NCBI RefSeq assembly: GCF_000012645.1
Contig: NC_007577.1
Location: forward strand, 682,001-746,000
From: Prochlorococcus marinus str. MIT 9312
GTDB lineage: Bacteria > Cyanobacteriota > Cyanobacteriia > PCC-6307 > Cyanobiaceae
Reading direction: 5' to 3'
DNA: 64,000 nt
Part shown: one piece after another, positions 1 through 8,956 of the stretch
Layout: every line of letters begins with the position of its first letter
Position numbering within the stretch: the stretch's first letter is position 1
Notes under the pieces: model-generated
What the model saw: the letters and a program-made list of their open reading frames with translations, nothing else
Database searches by the model: none
What the model was told of the DNA's origin: nothing
Program-made: the position numbers and the translations under genes

Positions 1-627
1 TTCTTCAGAAACAATTGCCCATTTTCTAAAGGACTTTTTGCAAGGATATCCTCCTGTTAAGTCTCCAAATGCGGGCAAGAATAAAGTATTTTTATTCTTA
101 TCCATTGCAAAACACCTGAAAGACAATTTATCTCCTTTGTTTTTTAAATAGATTTTTGGATGATAATGTCCACAAATATTCAAAGTTTTATTATCGCCTA
201 AATCAACTGGTTCATGGCTAAAAGTAATATTTTTAGTTTTTCTAATATCAAAAATTTTTATGTTTTTAATATCACAACCTACATCGTGATTTCCGAGGAC
301 TAGTTCAACATTAGTTTGTAGTAGTTCAGGAAGATCCTCAACTTTTTTTTGAAGAGTTTTATCTATTGAATATTTGCTGTGGAATAAATCTCCCAATATT
401 ATTAACTTTTCAGGACTATATTTTTTTACTATTTTTTTTATTCTTGCGAAATTGTTTTTATCTGAATTATTAGTAAGAGGTATACCATTTTGCTGAAAAT
501 ACTCAGCTTTCCCAAGATGAATATCGCATATTAACAACTCTTTTGTTATCGGTAGAAATAACGCTCTTAAAGGAAGCATCTCTAACAATGTATCTTCCCA
601 ACAAAATTTAAAAGTACTTTTTTTCAT
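1..627 (-). CDS. pdeM: Ligase-associated DNA endonuclease PdeM (metallophosphoesterase), 3' end off the window
   Basis: The first 209 codons of a calcineurin-like metallophosphoesterase are present, and the reading frame is still open at the window edge. The binuclear-metal motifs appear in order: D35-x-H37, G79-D80, GNHD at 112-115, H138 in SHEP, and GHYHP at 153-157. In Pseudomonas putida the homologous MPE protein is a manganese-dependent DNA endonuclease encoded with Lhr, a ligase and an exonuclease. The ATG lies directly against the stop codon of the upstream lhr gene, so it is the last gene seen of a four-gene operon. The assignment rests on motifs plus neighbours; a generic phosphoesterase would be the alternative. 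Confidence 0.85.
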   Translation of the reverse strand, partial: MKKSTFKFCWEDTLLEMLPLRALFLPITKELLICDIHLGKAEYFQQNGIPLTNNSDKNNFARIKKIVKKYSPEKLIILGDLFHSKYSIDKTLQKKVEDLPELLQTNVELVLGNHDVGCDIKNIKIFDIRKTKNITFSHEPVDLGDNKTLNICGHYHPKIYLKNKGDKLSFRCFAMDKNKNTLFLPAFGDLTGGYPCKKSFRKWAIVSEE

Positions 628-3114
628 TTAATCACTATATTTTTTTATAAGTTTTTCTACTCTTCTTTCTATTGGTTCATTGCTTAAGGTATTTTTAAGT
701 CTTTCAACTAATAAAGGGAAAGCAAAAGGAGTTGGAGTTTTTATCTCGTTTAATAGCATTTTTAAATTCTTTAATCTTTCTAATGATCTAGATATTCTTT
801 TATTTTCTAATTGATATTCTTTAACTTCTTGATGCGATTGTTTTATCAAAAGATGGCCTTCTTCATATTTAGTAAAGACATCGTAGAAAAGACTTGAACT
901 TATTTGAAGTTGAGAAGAAGTTTTTGTTTTGGTTGGATTATTTTGATTTACTAGTCCACTTATCTGGGCAATATGTTTAAATCTACGTTTTGTCAATTCT
1001 GAAAAATTTATTGCATTTTCTAGATCTTCCTCTAATTTTTTGTTATCAAAAAAATAATCAGCTTCTTTTTTAATTATGGAAAAATCATAATCTTCTGAGC
1101 TAGTTAAGCTGAATCCAAAATCATTAGCAGTAATACTAAATGTAGATTGTTTTAATTTTGCTAATCTTAAAGCCCATAGAAATGCAATTCCTTCATTTAC
1201 AAATTTGCCATCAAGTGTAAAAACAAAAATAGTTGATAAATCCTTGGTTTTATATATTTCTATAAGGAATTCATCTTTCTTTGGAATATTTGAAAGAACC
1301 TTTTGTTTCTTCAATATTGGGCGTAATGAATTTAGTTCAGGATTCGAGCAATCATAATTTTCTGGTTCATTGCATATATCTATTTCTTTTCTCAAACTTT
1401 CACAAAGTAGATCAGAAATTGCCATTTGACCTCCAACCCATGCAGGAATTAGAGAACTTTTTTTTGTAGATTTTTTAACGTATAAAATCATATCTCTGAT
1501 TCTTACAAATTGAAGCATTTTACCGGCAAAGTAAAAGGTATCTCCAGGATTTAATTTTGAGGCAAAATTCTCTTCTAAATTTCCCAAGGATTTACCTTTC
1601 ATATATTTTACATTCACAAATTTGTCGCTCGTAATTGTCCCAATATTGAACTTATGCATTCTTATTAAAGATTTGTCTTTTACAAAATATTTAAAGTTTA
1701 CATTATTATTTTGTGATTCTTCTTTAATTATCTTTTTATATTTTGGGTATGCTTTAAGACATTTTCCTCCATATTCTAAAAAGTCAAGACACCAATCCCA
1801 ATCTTGATCTTTTAAGTTTCTATAACTCCAACAACTTTTAATTCTTTCTTTCTCAATTTTCGGATCAAAGCCATTTCCGCATGCCAAACTTATTAGATGT
1901 TGAAGAAGTACATCATAAGATAATTCAGGAAGTCTAATTTCCTCAGATATACCACTTTTTATTATTCTTCTCATTGCACTAATCTCAAATAACTCCAAAG
2001 AATTGGTAGGCATAAAAATTATTTTTGATTTCCCGCCTGGTCTATGAGCACTTCTTCCCGCTCTTTGGATAAGTCTAGCTAAATTCTTTGCACTACCAAT
2101 TTGAACTATTTGATCTACAGGTTGGAAGTCAACTCCCAAATCTAGCGAGCTGGTGCAGACTACCCATTTTATTAATCCGTCTTTAACCCCTTCTTCAACT
2201 TTTTTTCTATCTTCTTTATCGAGGGAGCCGTGATGAAGTGCGATTTTGTCTTCCATCTCTGGCAGAAAAAATTTAAGACATTGATACCATCTTTCAGATT
2301 GATTTCTTGTATTGGTGAATAATAGGGTGCTTTTATTTTTATCTAGGATTTTTAAAAGTGAAGAATGACTTCTTATTCCTAGATGGCCACTCCATGGAAA
2401 GGTCGTTTCCTCCTCTGGTAAAACGCTTATAATTTCTATCTCTTTTTGAATATTTGTACTTATAATTTTGGGTTTTATAGCGCTCATACCAACTATTGCT
2501 CTTGCTGCTTCTTCAATATTTCCAATAGTTGCAGACATTGCCCAAATTTGTAAATTTTTAATATTACCTCTTAGCCAACTTAAAGATAACTCGCACTGGT
2601 TTCCTCTTTTACTACCCATCAATTCATGCCATTCGTCAATAATTATTGATGACAACTCCTTAAACAGATTATTAGATCCTTTATTAGAAAGTAAAAGAGA
2701 TAAAGACTCTGGAGTCGTGATAAGAATATTAGGTGGTTTAGCTAGTTGCTTTTTCTTTTCATATGGGGTTGTATCCCCATTCCTGATTTCAACAGTGATT
2801 TCTTTATTAAAATGTAAAGCTGCTAATTGGACGGAATTTTTTAGATCTCTACTTAGTGCTTTTAAAGGCGTTATTAATAATATTTGCACACTTTTATTAT
2901 TTTTGGGATCTTCTAACTGTGATAAAGGTCCCATTAATGAAGCGTAAGTTTTGCCGCATCCAGTAGGAACTTGTATTAGTCCGTTTTCCCCATTTAAAAA
3001 TGCTTTCCAAGATTCTTCTTGGTAGGTTAATGGCTCCCATCCATTTGAGAAGAAAAACTGTTTAATTTTAGAAATAGAATTACTTTGCCTACTATTTTGT
3101 TTAATATTATTCAT
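628..3114 (-). CDS. lhr: Lhr-type ATP-dependent DNA helicase, ligase-associated
   Basis: This superfamily 2 helicase of 828 residues shows Walker A (VPTGCGKT, 49-56), the DEWH box (160-163), MSAT (193-196) and motif VI (QRAGRSAHR, about 350-358). The DEWH box and the length near 800 aa match the Lhr-Core family, whose members are ATP-driven 3'-to-5' DNA translocases with a winged-helix and Lhr-specific C-terminal part. The ATG overlaps the ligase TGA in an ATGA arrangement, suggesting translational coupling. The neighbours (ligase, MBL exonuclease, PdeM) identify the ligase-associated subgroup and a role in DNA damage repair. The exact substrate cannot be read from the sequence. Confidence 0.9.
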   Translation of the reverse strand: MNNIKQNSRQSNSISKIKQFFFSNGWEPLTYQEESWKAFLNGENGLIQVPTGCGKTYASLMGPLSQLEDPKNNKSVQILLITPLKALSRDLKNSVQLAALHFNKEITVEIRNGDTTPYEKKKQLAKPPNILITTPESLSLLLSNKGSNNLFKELSSIIIDEWHELMGSKRGNQCELSLSWLRGNIKNLQIWAMSATIGNIEEAARAIVGMSAIKPKIISTNIQKEIEIISVLPEEETTFPWSGHLGIRSHSSLLKILDKNKSTLLFTNTRNQSERWYQCLKFFLPEMEDKIALHHGSLDKEDRKKVEEGVKDGLIKWVVCTSSLDLGVDFQPVDQIVQIGSAKNLARLIQRAGRSAHRPGGKSKIIFMPTNSLELFEISAMRRIIKSGISEEIRLPELSYDVLLQHLISLACGNGFDPKIEKERIKSCWSYRNLKDQDWDWCLDFLEYGGKCLKAYPKYKKIIKEESQNNNVNFKYFVKDKSLIRMHKFNIGTITSDKFVNVKYMKGKSLGNLEENFASKLNPGDTFYFAGKMLQFVRIRDMILYVKKSTKKSSLIPAWVGGQMAISDLLCESLRKEIDICNEPENYDCSNPELNSLRPILKKQKVLSNIPKKDEFLIEIYKTKDLSTIFVFTLDGKFVNEGIAFLWALRLAKLKQSTFSITANDFGFSLTSSEDYDFSIIKKEADYFFDNKKLEEDLENAINFSELTKRRFKHIAQISGLVNQNNPTKTKTSSQLQISSSLFYDVFTKYEEGHLLIKQSHQEVKEYQLENKRISRSLERLKNLKMLLNEIKTPTPFAFPLLVERLKNTLSNEPIERRVEKLIKKYSD

Positions 3115-4751
3115 GATATTTTTTTCATCAGTGCATAAGCATTCTCTAGACTATCTGCATCATTAATTTTTTTATCTTTTCTCCATTTCGTTATTCTTGG
3201 AAATCTTACTGCTATGCCTGACTTATGACGTTTTGAAATTTGTATTTTCTCAAAAGATATTTCAAATACCATTTCTGGTTTTAACGATCGAACAGGACCA
3301 AATTTTTCTATTGTATTGTTCCTTATCCATTTATCTAGCTCTTTGATCTCAATATTTGTTAAACCAGAATATGCACTTGCAAATTTAATTAATTCTTGGT
3401 CTTTCCATAATGCAAAACTGTAATCTGTATAAAGACCAGCTCTTCTACCGCTACCGCCCTTTGCGTAAATTAGAACAGCATCCAGTTGCATAGGATCAAC
3501 TTTATATTTCCACCAAATGCCTTTTTTTCGACCAGGGGAGTATATAGAAGTCTTTTTCTTAATTATTAATCCTTCAGTATTATTTTCTCGAGATTTCTCT
3601 CTATAAGTTAAAGCATCAGGCCAATCTTTAGGAAAGATTAAATCACATATTTTGAAAATATCAGAGATATCATTCTCAGTTTTATTTTGCCATTTTGAAA
3701 AATATTTTTCTAACTCAATTCTTCTATTCTCTAATTTAATTTCTCTTATATCTCTTCCATTAATCTCTAAAAGATCATAAGCAATAAAAATAATTGGATA
3801 TTTTAATTGGATTGATCTAGTAGGAGATTTTCTATTTATTCTTTTTTGAAGAAAAGAAAAATCAAACGCAATTTGTTCTTTAAAATTCCAAACTAATAAT
3901 TCACCATCAAGAACAAAATCATCTTTTATATGCGACATTTTCTCTACTAATTCTGGGAATGATTCATTGACTAATTCTTGCCCTCTTGTCCATAACGAAA
4001 CATTTCCTGATCTTTTAATTAATTGCATCCTTATACCGTCGTATTTCCATTCAAATTGAAAATCATTTATTGAATGTTTGAAGATTTTATCTTCAATAGT
4101 ATTCGCTAGAAGAAATGGAAATGGTTTGGAATTTAACTCTTGAAGATTGATATTCTTGTTAATTAAAAATTCATATGAATCAATTGAAGGCTCAAAATTC
4201 CCCATCAACCTATGGGAAATAATCTCTTCATCAATATTAATTAGTTTTGATATTGATTTTGTGATTAATCCGATAGAGACCCCTACTCTAAAAGTTCCTG
4301 TAAGAATCTTATTGAAAATTAGATGGTTATCTTCAGGTAATGTTTCCCACATATTTTTAATTTTAAAATTTTTCTCCTCCTCATTAAGTTTTGATAAATC
4401 AGGTATGGTTTTGCTTAGTAATTCATTGAGACTTATATTTGATAATTTCTTTTTTTTGGAAGTACTTTTATTTTTAAGTAATAACGTTATTACCTCAGCA
4501 GAATCACCAACTTTTAAATAGCATGTATCAATTAACCATTCAGGATATTCATATATTTGAGAAAAAAGATTTTTTAAATATCTTCCGCTAATAAATCTCT
4601 TATTACTTTTTCCAGTCAGTAAATTTATTGCCCATGAATTATCTATTGGATCATTAGATAAAAAATAATTCTTTAAAACTTCAATTTTATTATTTGTGCT
4701 GTTACTTGAATCTAAATCTAGAAATAATTCTGAAAAATTTTTTAAGCTCAT
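3111..4751 (-). CDS. ATP-dependent DNA ligase of the repair cassette
   Basis: This 546-residue protein has an N-terminal ligase DNA-binding domain (about 1-200), then a nucleotidyltransferase core with the adenylation motif EWKYDGIR, placing the AMP-accepting lysine at residue 236. Further core motifs are LDGELLVW (motif III), EGLIIKKK (motif IV) and WWKYK (motif V), followed by a C-terminal OB domain. It joins nicked DNA using ATP, unlike the NAD-dependent LigA that bacteria use for replication. It has no Ku, polymerase or nuclease fusion, so it is not LigD. It starts two bases after the stop of the exonuclease gene and overlaps lhr by four bases. A repair role is inferred from the operon. 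Confidence 0.9.
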   Translation of the reverse strand: MSLKNFSELFLDLDSSNSTNNKIEVLKNYFLSNDPIDNSWAINLLTGKSNKRFISGRYLKNLFSQIYEYPEWLIDTCYLKVGDSAEVITLLLKNKSTSKKKKLSNISLNELLSKTIPDLSKLNEEEKNFKIKNMWETLPEDNHLIFNKILTGTFRVGVSIGLITKSISKLINIDEEIISHRLMGNFEPSIDSYEFLINKNINLQELNSKPFPFLLANTIEDKIFKHSINDFQFEWKYDGIRMQLIKRSGNVSLWTRGQELVNESFPELVEKMSHIKDDFVLDGELLVWNFKEQIAFDFSFLQKRINRKSPTRSIQLKYPIIFIAYDLLEINGRDIREIKLENRRIELEKYFSKWQNKTENDISDIFKICDLIFPKDWPDALTYREKSRENNTEGLIIKKKTSIYSPGRKKGIWWKYKVDPMQLDAVLIYAKGGSGRRAGLYTDYSFALWKDQELIKFASAYSGLTNIEIKELDKWIRNNTIEKFGPVRSLKPEMVFEISFEKIQISKRHKSGIAVRFPRITKWRKDKKINDADSLENAYALMKKIS

Positions 4752-4753
4752 AT

Positions 4754-5740
4754 TTATTTACCGAAGAAAAGAACATTTATTGATTCCTTCTCAACTAAAA
4801 ATTTACTTAAAGCTTCACTATCTCCATGATGAAAAAATACATTTTTTGCTTCAGACTTTTTTACTACTTCCAGTATTCCATCCCAATCTGCATGATCAGA
4901 GATTGGGAAGCCTTTGTCATATCCAGATCTTTTTCTTAGAGCTCTTATTGACATCCATCCACTCGCAAAAGCTGTTTGAATATGTTTGAAATTTTTTAGA
5001 TAAGAGCCCTTACTTAAAGATGGCGGTAATAATATTAGACTTCCTTTAAGTTCATCAATCTTTTTTTTATTTTCGATTTTTATAGTATCTTTAATATCAA
5101 TTCCAAGTTTTTTATAACTATTGTTCATTTTATGAATACTGTCATGGGAATAAATATTGCCTTTAAAATTTGTTTGACTAATTTCGTTTAACAATCTCTG
5201 AGCTTTTCCAAGTGAATAGCAGAAAAGTAAGGAAGTTTTTTCTGGTGAATTAGTTATCCACTTTGAAATATCATTTACTATTTTATTTGTTTCGTCCCAC
5301 TTAAAGATTGGTAAACCAAAAGTACATTCACTTATTAAATAATCAGTTTTTACTATTTCATATTGTTTGCAAGTCTCATCTTTTTGAAGCTTAAAGTCAC
5401 CTGAAATAAGCCATTTTTCTTCAGCAAAAATAAATCTTATTTGACTAGATCCAAGGATGTGTCCTGAAGGATGAAAAGAAATATTAATACCATTTATCTT
5501 GAATTCTTCTCCATATTCAAAAGTCTTAATTTTGATATTATCTCTAACTCTTTCTTTAAGAAGTATCGCAGTTTCCTTAGTAGAAATGTATTCTTCACAG
5601 CCAAATGTAAAGTGATCAAAATGAGCATGGGTTATTAATGCCTTTTTTACTGGCTTGCTTGGATCAATCCAAATATCAGCAAGTTCACAATAAAGATTTC
5701 CATCTTTATATTTTATTAAATATTCTTGTTTAGTTCTCAA
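4754..5740 (-). CDS. Ligase-associated exonuclease, metallo-beta-lactamase/beta-CASP fold
   Basis: The 328-residue product carries the HAHFDH metal-binding motif at 38-43, a second metal segment around SGHILGSSQ, SGDF, and C-terminal SDHADWDG and FHHGD motifs typical of beta-CASP nucleases of the MBL fold. Family members process DNA or RNA; those encoded next to Lhr, PdeM and an ATP ligase are annotated as ligase-associated DNA damage response exonucleases. It is the promoter-proximal gene of the operon, with about 35 bases to the preceding minus-strand gene. An RNase role is possible in principle, but the context favours DNA repair. Confidence 0.87.
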   Translation of the reverse strand: MRTKQEYLIKYKDGNLYCELADIWIDPSKPVKKALITHAHFDHFTFGCEEYISTKETAILLKERVRDNIKIKTFEYGEEFKINGINISFHPSGHILGSSQIRFIFAEEKWLISGDFKLQKDETCKQYEIVKTDYLISECTFGLPIFKWDETNKIVNDISKWITNSPEKTSLLFCYSLGKAQRLLNEISQTNFKGNIYSHDSIHKMNNSYKKLGIDIKDTIKIENKKKIDELKGSLILLPPSLSKGSYLKNFKHIQTAFASGWMSIRALRKRSGYDKGFPISDHADWDGILEVVKKSEAKNVFFHHGDSEALSKFLVEKESINVLFFGK

Positions 5741-5775
5741 AACTACATCTATCTCAATGTAGTTAATTTAGCTAA

Positions 5776-6189
5776 TTATGCCCATGCTTGTTTTGATAAA
5801 GCTATGGCTGAAATTGTTAGTAAAGCAAAAACTACAAATTTGTTGCTCCAATTAATCATGAATGAACTAATTTTGTTATGAGGAACTCTATTAAATGGCG
5901 AAATGTTTTTTTGATTTATTGTGTGATGATTTTCATTATTTGTTGAGTAATTTAAATTATTAATCTTATTTATTAATTTAGATTCGCATTCTGATAATTG
6001 TCCTACTTGATTTAATAAATCAATATCTTCTGGTCTTAATAATGAATTAAATTCTTTAATTTTTACTTGGTTGTTTGCAAGAAATTCATTTACTATTTCT
6101 TCTGTACTTAAACCTTTCTTTATTTTCAAAAGAACATCATCTCTTTCCCAGGATTTTTCTAGGGAGGTTAAAATTTTGCTTATGCTCAT
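5776..6189 (-). CDS. Conserved hypothetical protein with C-terminal membrane anchor
   Basis: I do not recognise this 137-residue protein. Residues 1-75 look helical and charged. An Asn-rich linker follows (about 78-105), and a single hydrophobic segment ends the protein (about 113-133, closing with SKQAWA), so it looks tail-anchored with a cytoplasmic N-terminal domain. It is on the same strand as, and just upstream of, the repair operon; about 35 bases separate it from the exonuclease start, so co-transcription is possible. No catalytic motif is visible. Confidence 0.6.
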   Translation of the reverse strand: MSISKILTSLEKSWERDDVLLKIKKGLSTEEIVNEFLANNQVKIKEFNSLLRPEDIDLLNQVGQLSECESKLINKINNLNYSTNNENHHTINQKNISPFNRVPHNKISSFMINWSNKFVVFALLTISAIALSKQAWA

Positions 6190-6273
6190 ATTAAGTATTT
6201 TTACTTATGATAAAATATTTTATTTTTCTTCTGTGGGTTATTTTTTTAAGTAATTAAAAAAAATTAGTTTTAT

Positions 6274-6561
6274 TTAAGATTTTCGAATAAGTCTGTTTGC
6301 AAAATAATTAATCTTATCTTTTTCTGTAATTTTCTTTGTTGTGTTTTTTTCTTTGACTTTATTTTTGTTTATAGTGACTATTTCATCTGATACGTTTTTA
6401 CCTGTTTCAAAATAACTTTTAATTTTTTCTAATTCTTCTTTATTTAATCTTTTTGTCGAACCTTTTGCGTTGATTCCAAGTTTCTTACAGGCTAATATTA
6501 TTCTATTACTTTCGACATTAAGATCTTTGGCTATAGTGAAAATTGGAGTGTTGATAGACAT
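6274..6561 (-). CDS. Free-standing IF2-N domain protein
   Basis: The N-terminal ~50 residues of this 95-aa protein resemble the IF2-N module: a conserved start (IFTIAKDLNVESNRI), then a short helix and GINAKGSTKRL. This small domain normally sits at the N-terminus of translation initiation factor IF-2. The rest is a Lys-rich tail (about 55-95) with no GTPase domain. Full-length IF-2 is far longer, so this is either a stand-alone domain protein or a retained duplicate fragment. It has its own start and stop codons and lies between unknown genes. A nucleic-acid or ribosome-binding role is only inference. Confidence 0.65.
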   Translation of the reverse strand: MSINTPIFTIAKDLNVESNRIILACKKLGINAKGSTKRLNKEELEKIKSYFETGKNVSDEIVTINKNKVKEKNTTKKITEKDKINYFANRLIRKS

Positions 6562-6659
6562 TATTTTCTTTACTATGGAATTTATTATTAATAGTATATT
6601 TATAAATTAGAAATAAAATATTTTTTTAACTATTATTAATTTCAAAAAATTTTTGTTAA

Positions 6660-7979
6660 TTAGGCCACTTCATCTTTGAAATTATTTAAATCATTAAACT
6701 TTTCTTTCATAGTGGGGTTATTTCTAGTTAATTTCTTTACCGTTAAATCCTGGGATTTGCTGTCAGCAGATAAAAGATGTTTTTTTGAGAGAATTAAAGC
6801 CTCTTTCGTTTTTTGTAAATGGGTTATTGATTTATCAATTTCTGTAATGGCATCATTAAATCTATCTTGGGCAAGTGATACATTTTTACCAACGGCATTC
6901 TTGAATTGCTCAAGAGTACTTTCAAAATTAGTTATGTCGTAATTCTCGCGTTTCATTAAATCAATTTGTGATTTGTACTTTAAGGTTTCCATCGATGCAT
7001 TTCTTAGTAGAGAAATAATCGGCAAGAAAAATTGTGGTCTTATGACATACATCTTTGGAAATCTATGTGAAACATCTACTATTCCTGCATTGTATAATTC
7101 ACTTTCTGACTCTAGAAGCGAAACGAGTACAGCGTACTCACAAGATTTTTGTCTTCTATCTTTATCTAATTCTTTGAAAAAATCTTCGTTTTTTCTTTTA
7201 TTAGTTCCATTTAAACTTTCGTTCTTCATTTCAAACATTATTGATACGACTTCAGTATTGTTTTCATCAAATTCTCTAAATATATAGTCACCTTTACTTC
7301 CAGAAGTAGCATCATTATCCTTTTCAAAATATGAATTTTTAAATGCGGTAGCACGATTAAGATTAAATTGTGTTTCGCAATGGATTTCTAAGGTTTCGCC
7401 TACCATCTTTGTAGATAATTTAGATTTCATTTCTCTTAGCTCCTGAATAGTCAGGTCCCTTTCACTAATTTTGCTTTTAAACTTTTCTTCAATTAATTTT
7501 TCATTAATTGAATGTTCAAGTTTTATCTTTTCAATAGAATTTGTTAATGTTGAGTTTTCTTTTTCTAAATTAGTAACTGCTTCATTAACTTTGTTTTTTA
7601 AAGATAATTCTGCAATTAAAGACTGGTTTTTAATTTCATCCTTTAAATTGTTTAATTCATTATTGAGTGAATTGATTTTATTTGTTGCTTGATTTTTTAA
7701 ATCATTAAGAGCATTTTCTTTCTTTTCTTCAGCTATGTTTAATTTAGATTCAAGAGCTTGAATCTCAGTATCTTTAATGCTGTTTTGCTCTATTAACTGT
7801 ATTCTTAATTCTCGTTTTAAAATTTCCAAAGCTTTTTTATTATCTTCTTCAGCTAAAAGAAGTCTTTCTTTTATTTGCTTGTTAAATTCCTCGTCTTTTA
7901 TTTGAAGAAGGATTTCTTCAAAGCTGCTGGGATCAATTCGGAAGGTTTTGCCACATGAGGGACATTTAATATCTTTCAT
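6660..7979 (-). CDS. DUF2130 family coiled-coil protein with zinc ribbon and nuclease-like C-terminal domain
   Basis: The 439-residue protein begins with a short zinc-ribbon-like motif (CPSCGK, 6-11). A long Glu/Lys-rich coiled coil follows (about 25-190). The globular domain (about 192-345) has the DUF2130 pattern, including GD at 230-231 and E250-x-K252 separated by beta-type hydrophobic segments. That spacing resembles the D...ExK active site of restriction-type nucleases, and the resemblance is my inference. A second coiled segment ends the protein. No DNA-modification partner is adjacent. It is flanked by the IF2-N protein and a ribbon-helix-helix-like gene on the same strand. Confidence 0.75.
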   Translation of the reverse strand: MKDIKCPSCGKTFRIDPSSFEEILLQIKDEEFNKQIKERLLLAEEDNKKALEILKRELRIQLIEQNSIKDTEIQALESKLNIAEEKKENALNDLKNQATNKINSLNNELNNLKDEIKNQSLIAELSLKNKVNEAVTNLEKENSTLTNSIEKIKLEHSINEKLIEEKFKSKISERDLTIQELREMKSKLSTKMVGETLEIHCETQFNLNRATAFKNSYFEKDNDATSGSKGDYIFREFDENNTEVVSIMFEMKNESLNGTNKRKNEDFFKELDKDRRQKSCEYAVLVSLLESESELYNAGIVDVSHRFPKMYVIRPQFFLPIISLLRNASMETLKYKSQIDLMKRENYDITNFESTLEQFKNAVGKNVSLAQDRFNDAITEIDKSITHLQKTKEALILSKKHLLSADSKSQDLTVKKLTRNNPTMKEKFNDLNNFKDEVA

Positions 7980-8111
7980 TTTTTAATTACAAAACTAATA
8001 TTAGAAAGGATTTAATATTCGAACTATATAAAAAGGAATATTATTCTTGACTAAGAATAAACAATGATCCAATGTTATGCATTAAAAAATAAAATAAATA
8101 CTAAATGGAAG

Positions 8112-8480
8112 TTATATTAATCCAGATTCCTTAAGTATATTAATTTTATTTGCTAATTCAATATCTGCAGAGGATATTGAGCGATCTAATGTTTTGTTAG
8201 AAGAAACTGTATAACCACTATCATCAACAAATTCATCTTCAGTTTCTTTTAAGTGAACGTTATCATTTTGGAGATCTTTGTAATTATCAGATCTGTATAT
8301 TTTTGAATTGCTGATATTGCTATATCCAAAATTTGCAATTCCTCTGGAATCTAATGCTTCCTCAACTAATATTCCAACTACTTTAGATCTACTTATAGAT
8401 TCGCTTTTGGATATTTCATCAATAATTTCAAGTACCCTTTTTCTAGGGAGGTAACCTATCCTTTTAACTTTATTTTCCAT
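8112..8480 (-). CDS. Putative ribbon-helix-helix type protein, unknown role
   Basis: This 122-residue protein has a basic N-terminal segment (KRIGYLPRKRVLEIID) followed by a helix-turn-helix-like stretch (SESISRSKVVGILVEEAL, about 25-42). That pattern of a short basic strand and two helices resembles CopG/ribbon-helix-helix DNA-binding proteins. The remaining ~75 residues are polar and probably flexible. I do not recognise the family with certainty. The upstream 220-bp gap to 8701 is one of the longer ones here and holds a perfect small hairpin. A transcriptional regulator is plausible but not proven. Confidence 0.5.
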   Translation of the reverse strand: MENKVKRIGYLPRKRVLEIIDEISKSESISRSKVVGILVEEALDSRGIANFGYSNISNSKIYRSDNYKDLQNDNVHLKETEDEFVDDSGYTVSSNKTLDRSISSADIELANKINILKESGLI

Positions 8481-8587
8481 AAATCTTTATATATGTCGTT
8501 ATTGTAACACTTCTGTCAAATTTAGTCAGATTTTGATTGCTAGTGCTAACTGTAAAATTAAGTAATAAAAGAAAGTATAATTTAAAC

Positions 8588-8604
8588 AACCTTCAAAGAA
8601 GGTT
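8588..8604. other. Perfect 7-bp hairpin in a divergent intergenic gap
   Basis: AACCTTC (8588-8594) and GAAGGTT (8598-8604) pair perfectly around an AAA loop inside the 220-bp gap between divergently oriented genes. A terminator is not expected between divergent genes, so it could close a short untranslated RNA or mark an operator. The downstream T tract is weak on both strands, so termination is uncertain. Confidence 0.35.
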
Positions 8605-8700
8605 ATTTCTTAATTAATAATTTGGATAGTTTTATATGCTTCTCTAATTGCTTTTTAAGATTATTTCAAAACTTTAAAATCTTTTTAAATTACAATTCTT

Positions 8701-8904
8701 ATGAAAGATAAACTTTATGACAATGCTGACAGCTTTGCGATGTCATTTGATGAGGAATGGAAAAATATTGATTGTGAGGACTCACTATTAAAGATAGATA
8801 AAGTATTGGAACTTTTATCAGAACACCCTTTTTTAGTTTCTGATCCAGAAAATGCAAGAAAAATAGCACAATTTAGAATATTTTCATTAAAAAAATTTCA
8901 ATAA
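8701..8904 (+). CDS. Small conserved hypothetical protein, 67 aa
   Basis: This is a short acidic, mostly helical protein of unknown function. It contains a recognisable folded-looking stretch (DKVLELLSEHPFLVSDPENA) with no membrane segment and no metal-binding cysteines; a single Cys lies at residue 25. It starts with ATG and stands alone on the plus strand, with a minus-strand gene on each side. The balanced amino-acid composition, unlike the Phe/Leu/Ile-rich products of random AT-rich frames, argues that it is real. No function can be assigned. Confidence 0.5.
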   Translation: MKDKLYDNADSFAMSFDEEWKNIDCEDSLLKIDKVLELLSEHPFLVSDPENARKIAQFRIFSLKKFQ

Positions 8905-8956
8905 CTATTTTTAGAATTTTTTTGAAAATTCTAGTTTAATCTTCAATACTTGAGAT

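Noticed and set aside
2468-2947. A 159-codon frame opposite lhr
   Set aside because: It falls in the helicase motif region and its product is low-complexity and hydrophobic; the opposite strand explains the conservation.
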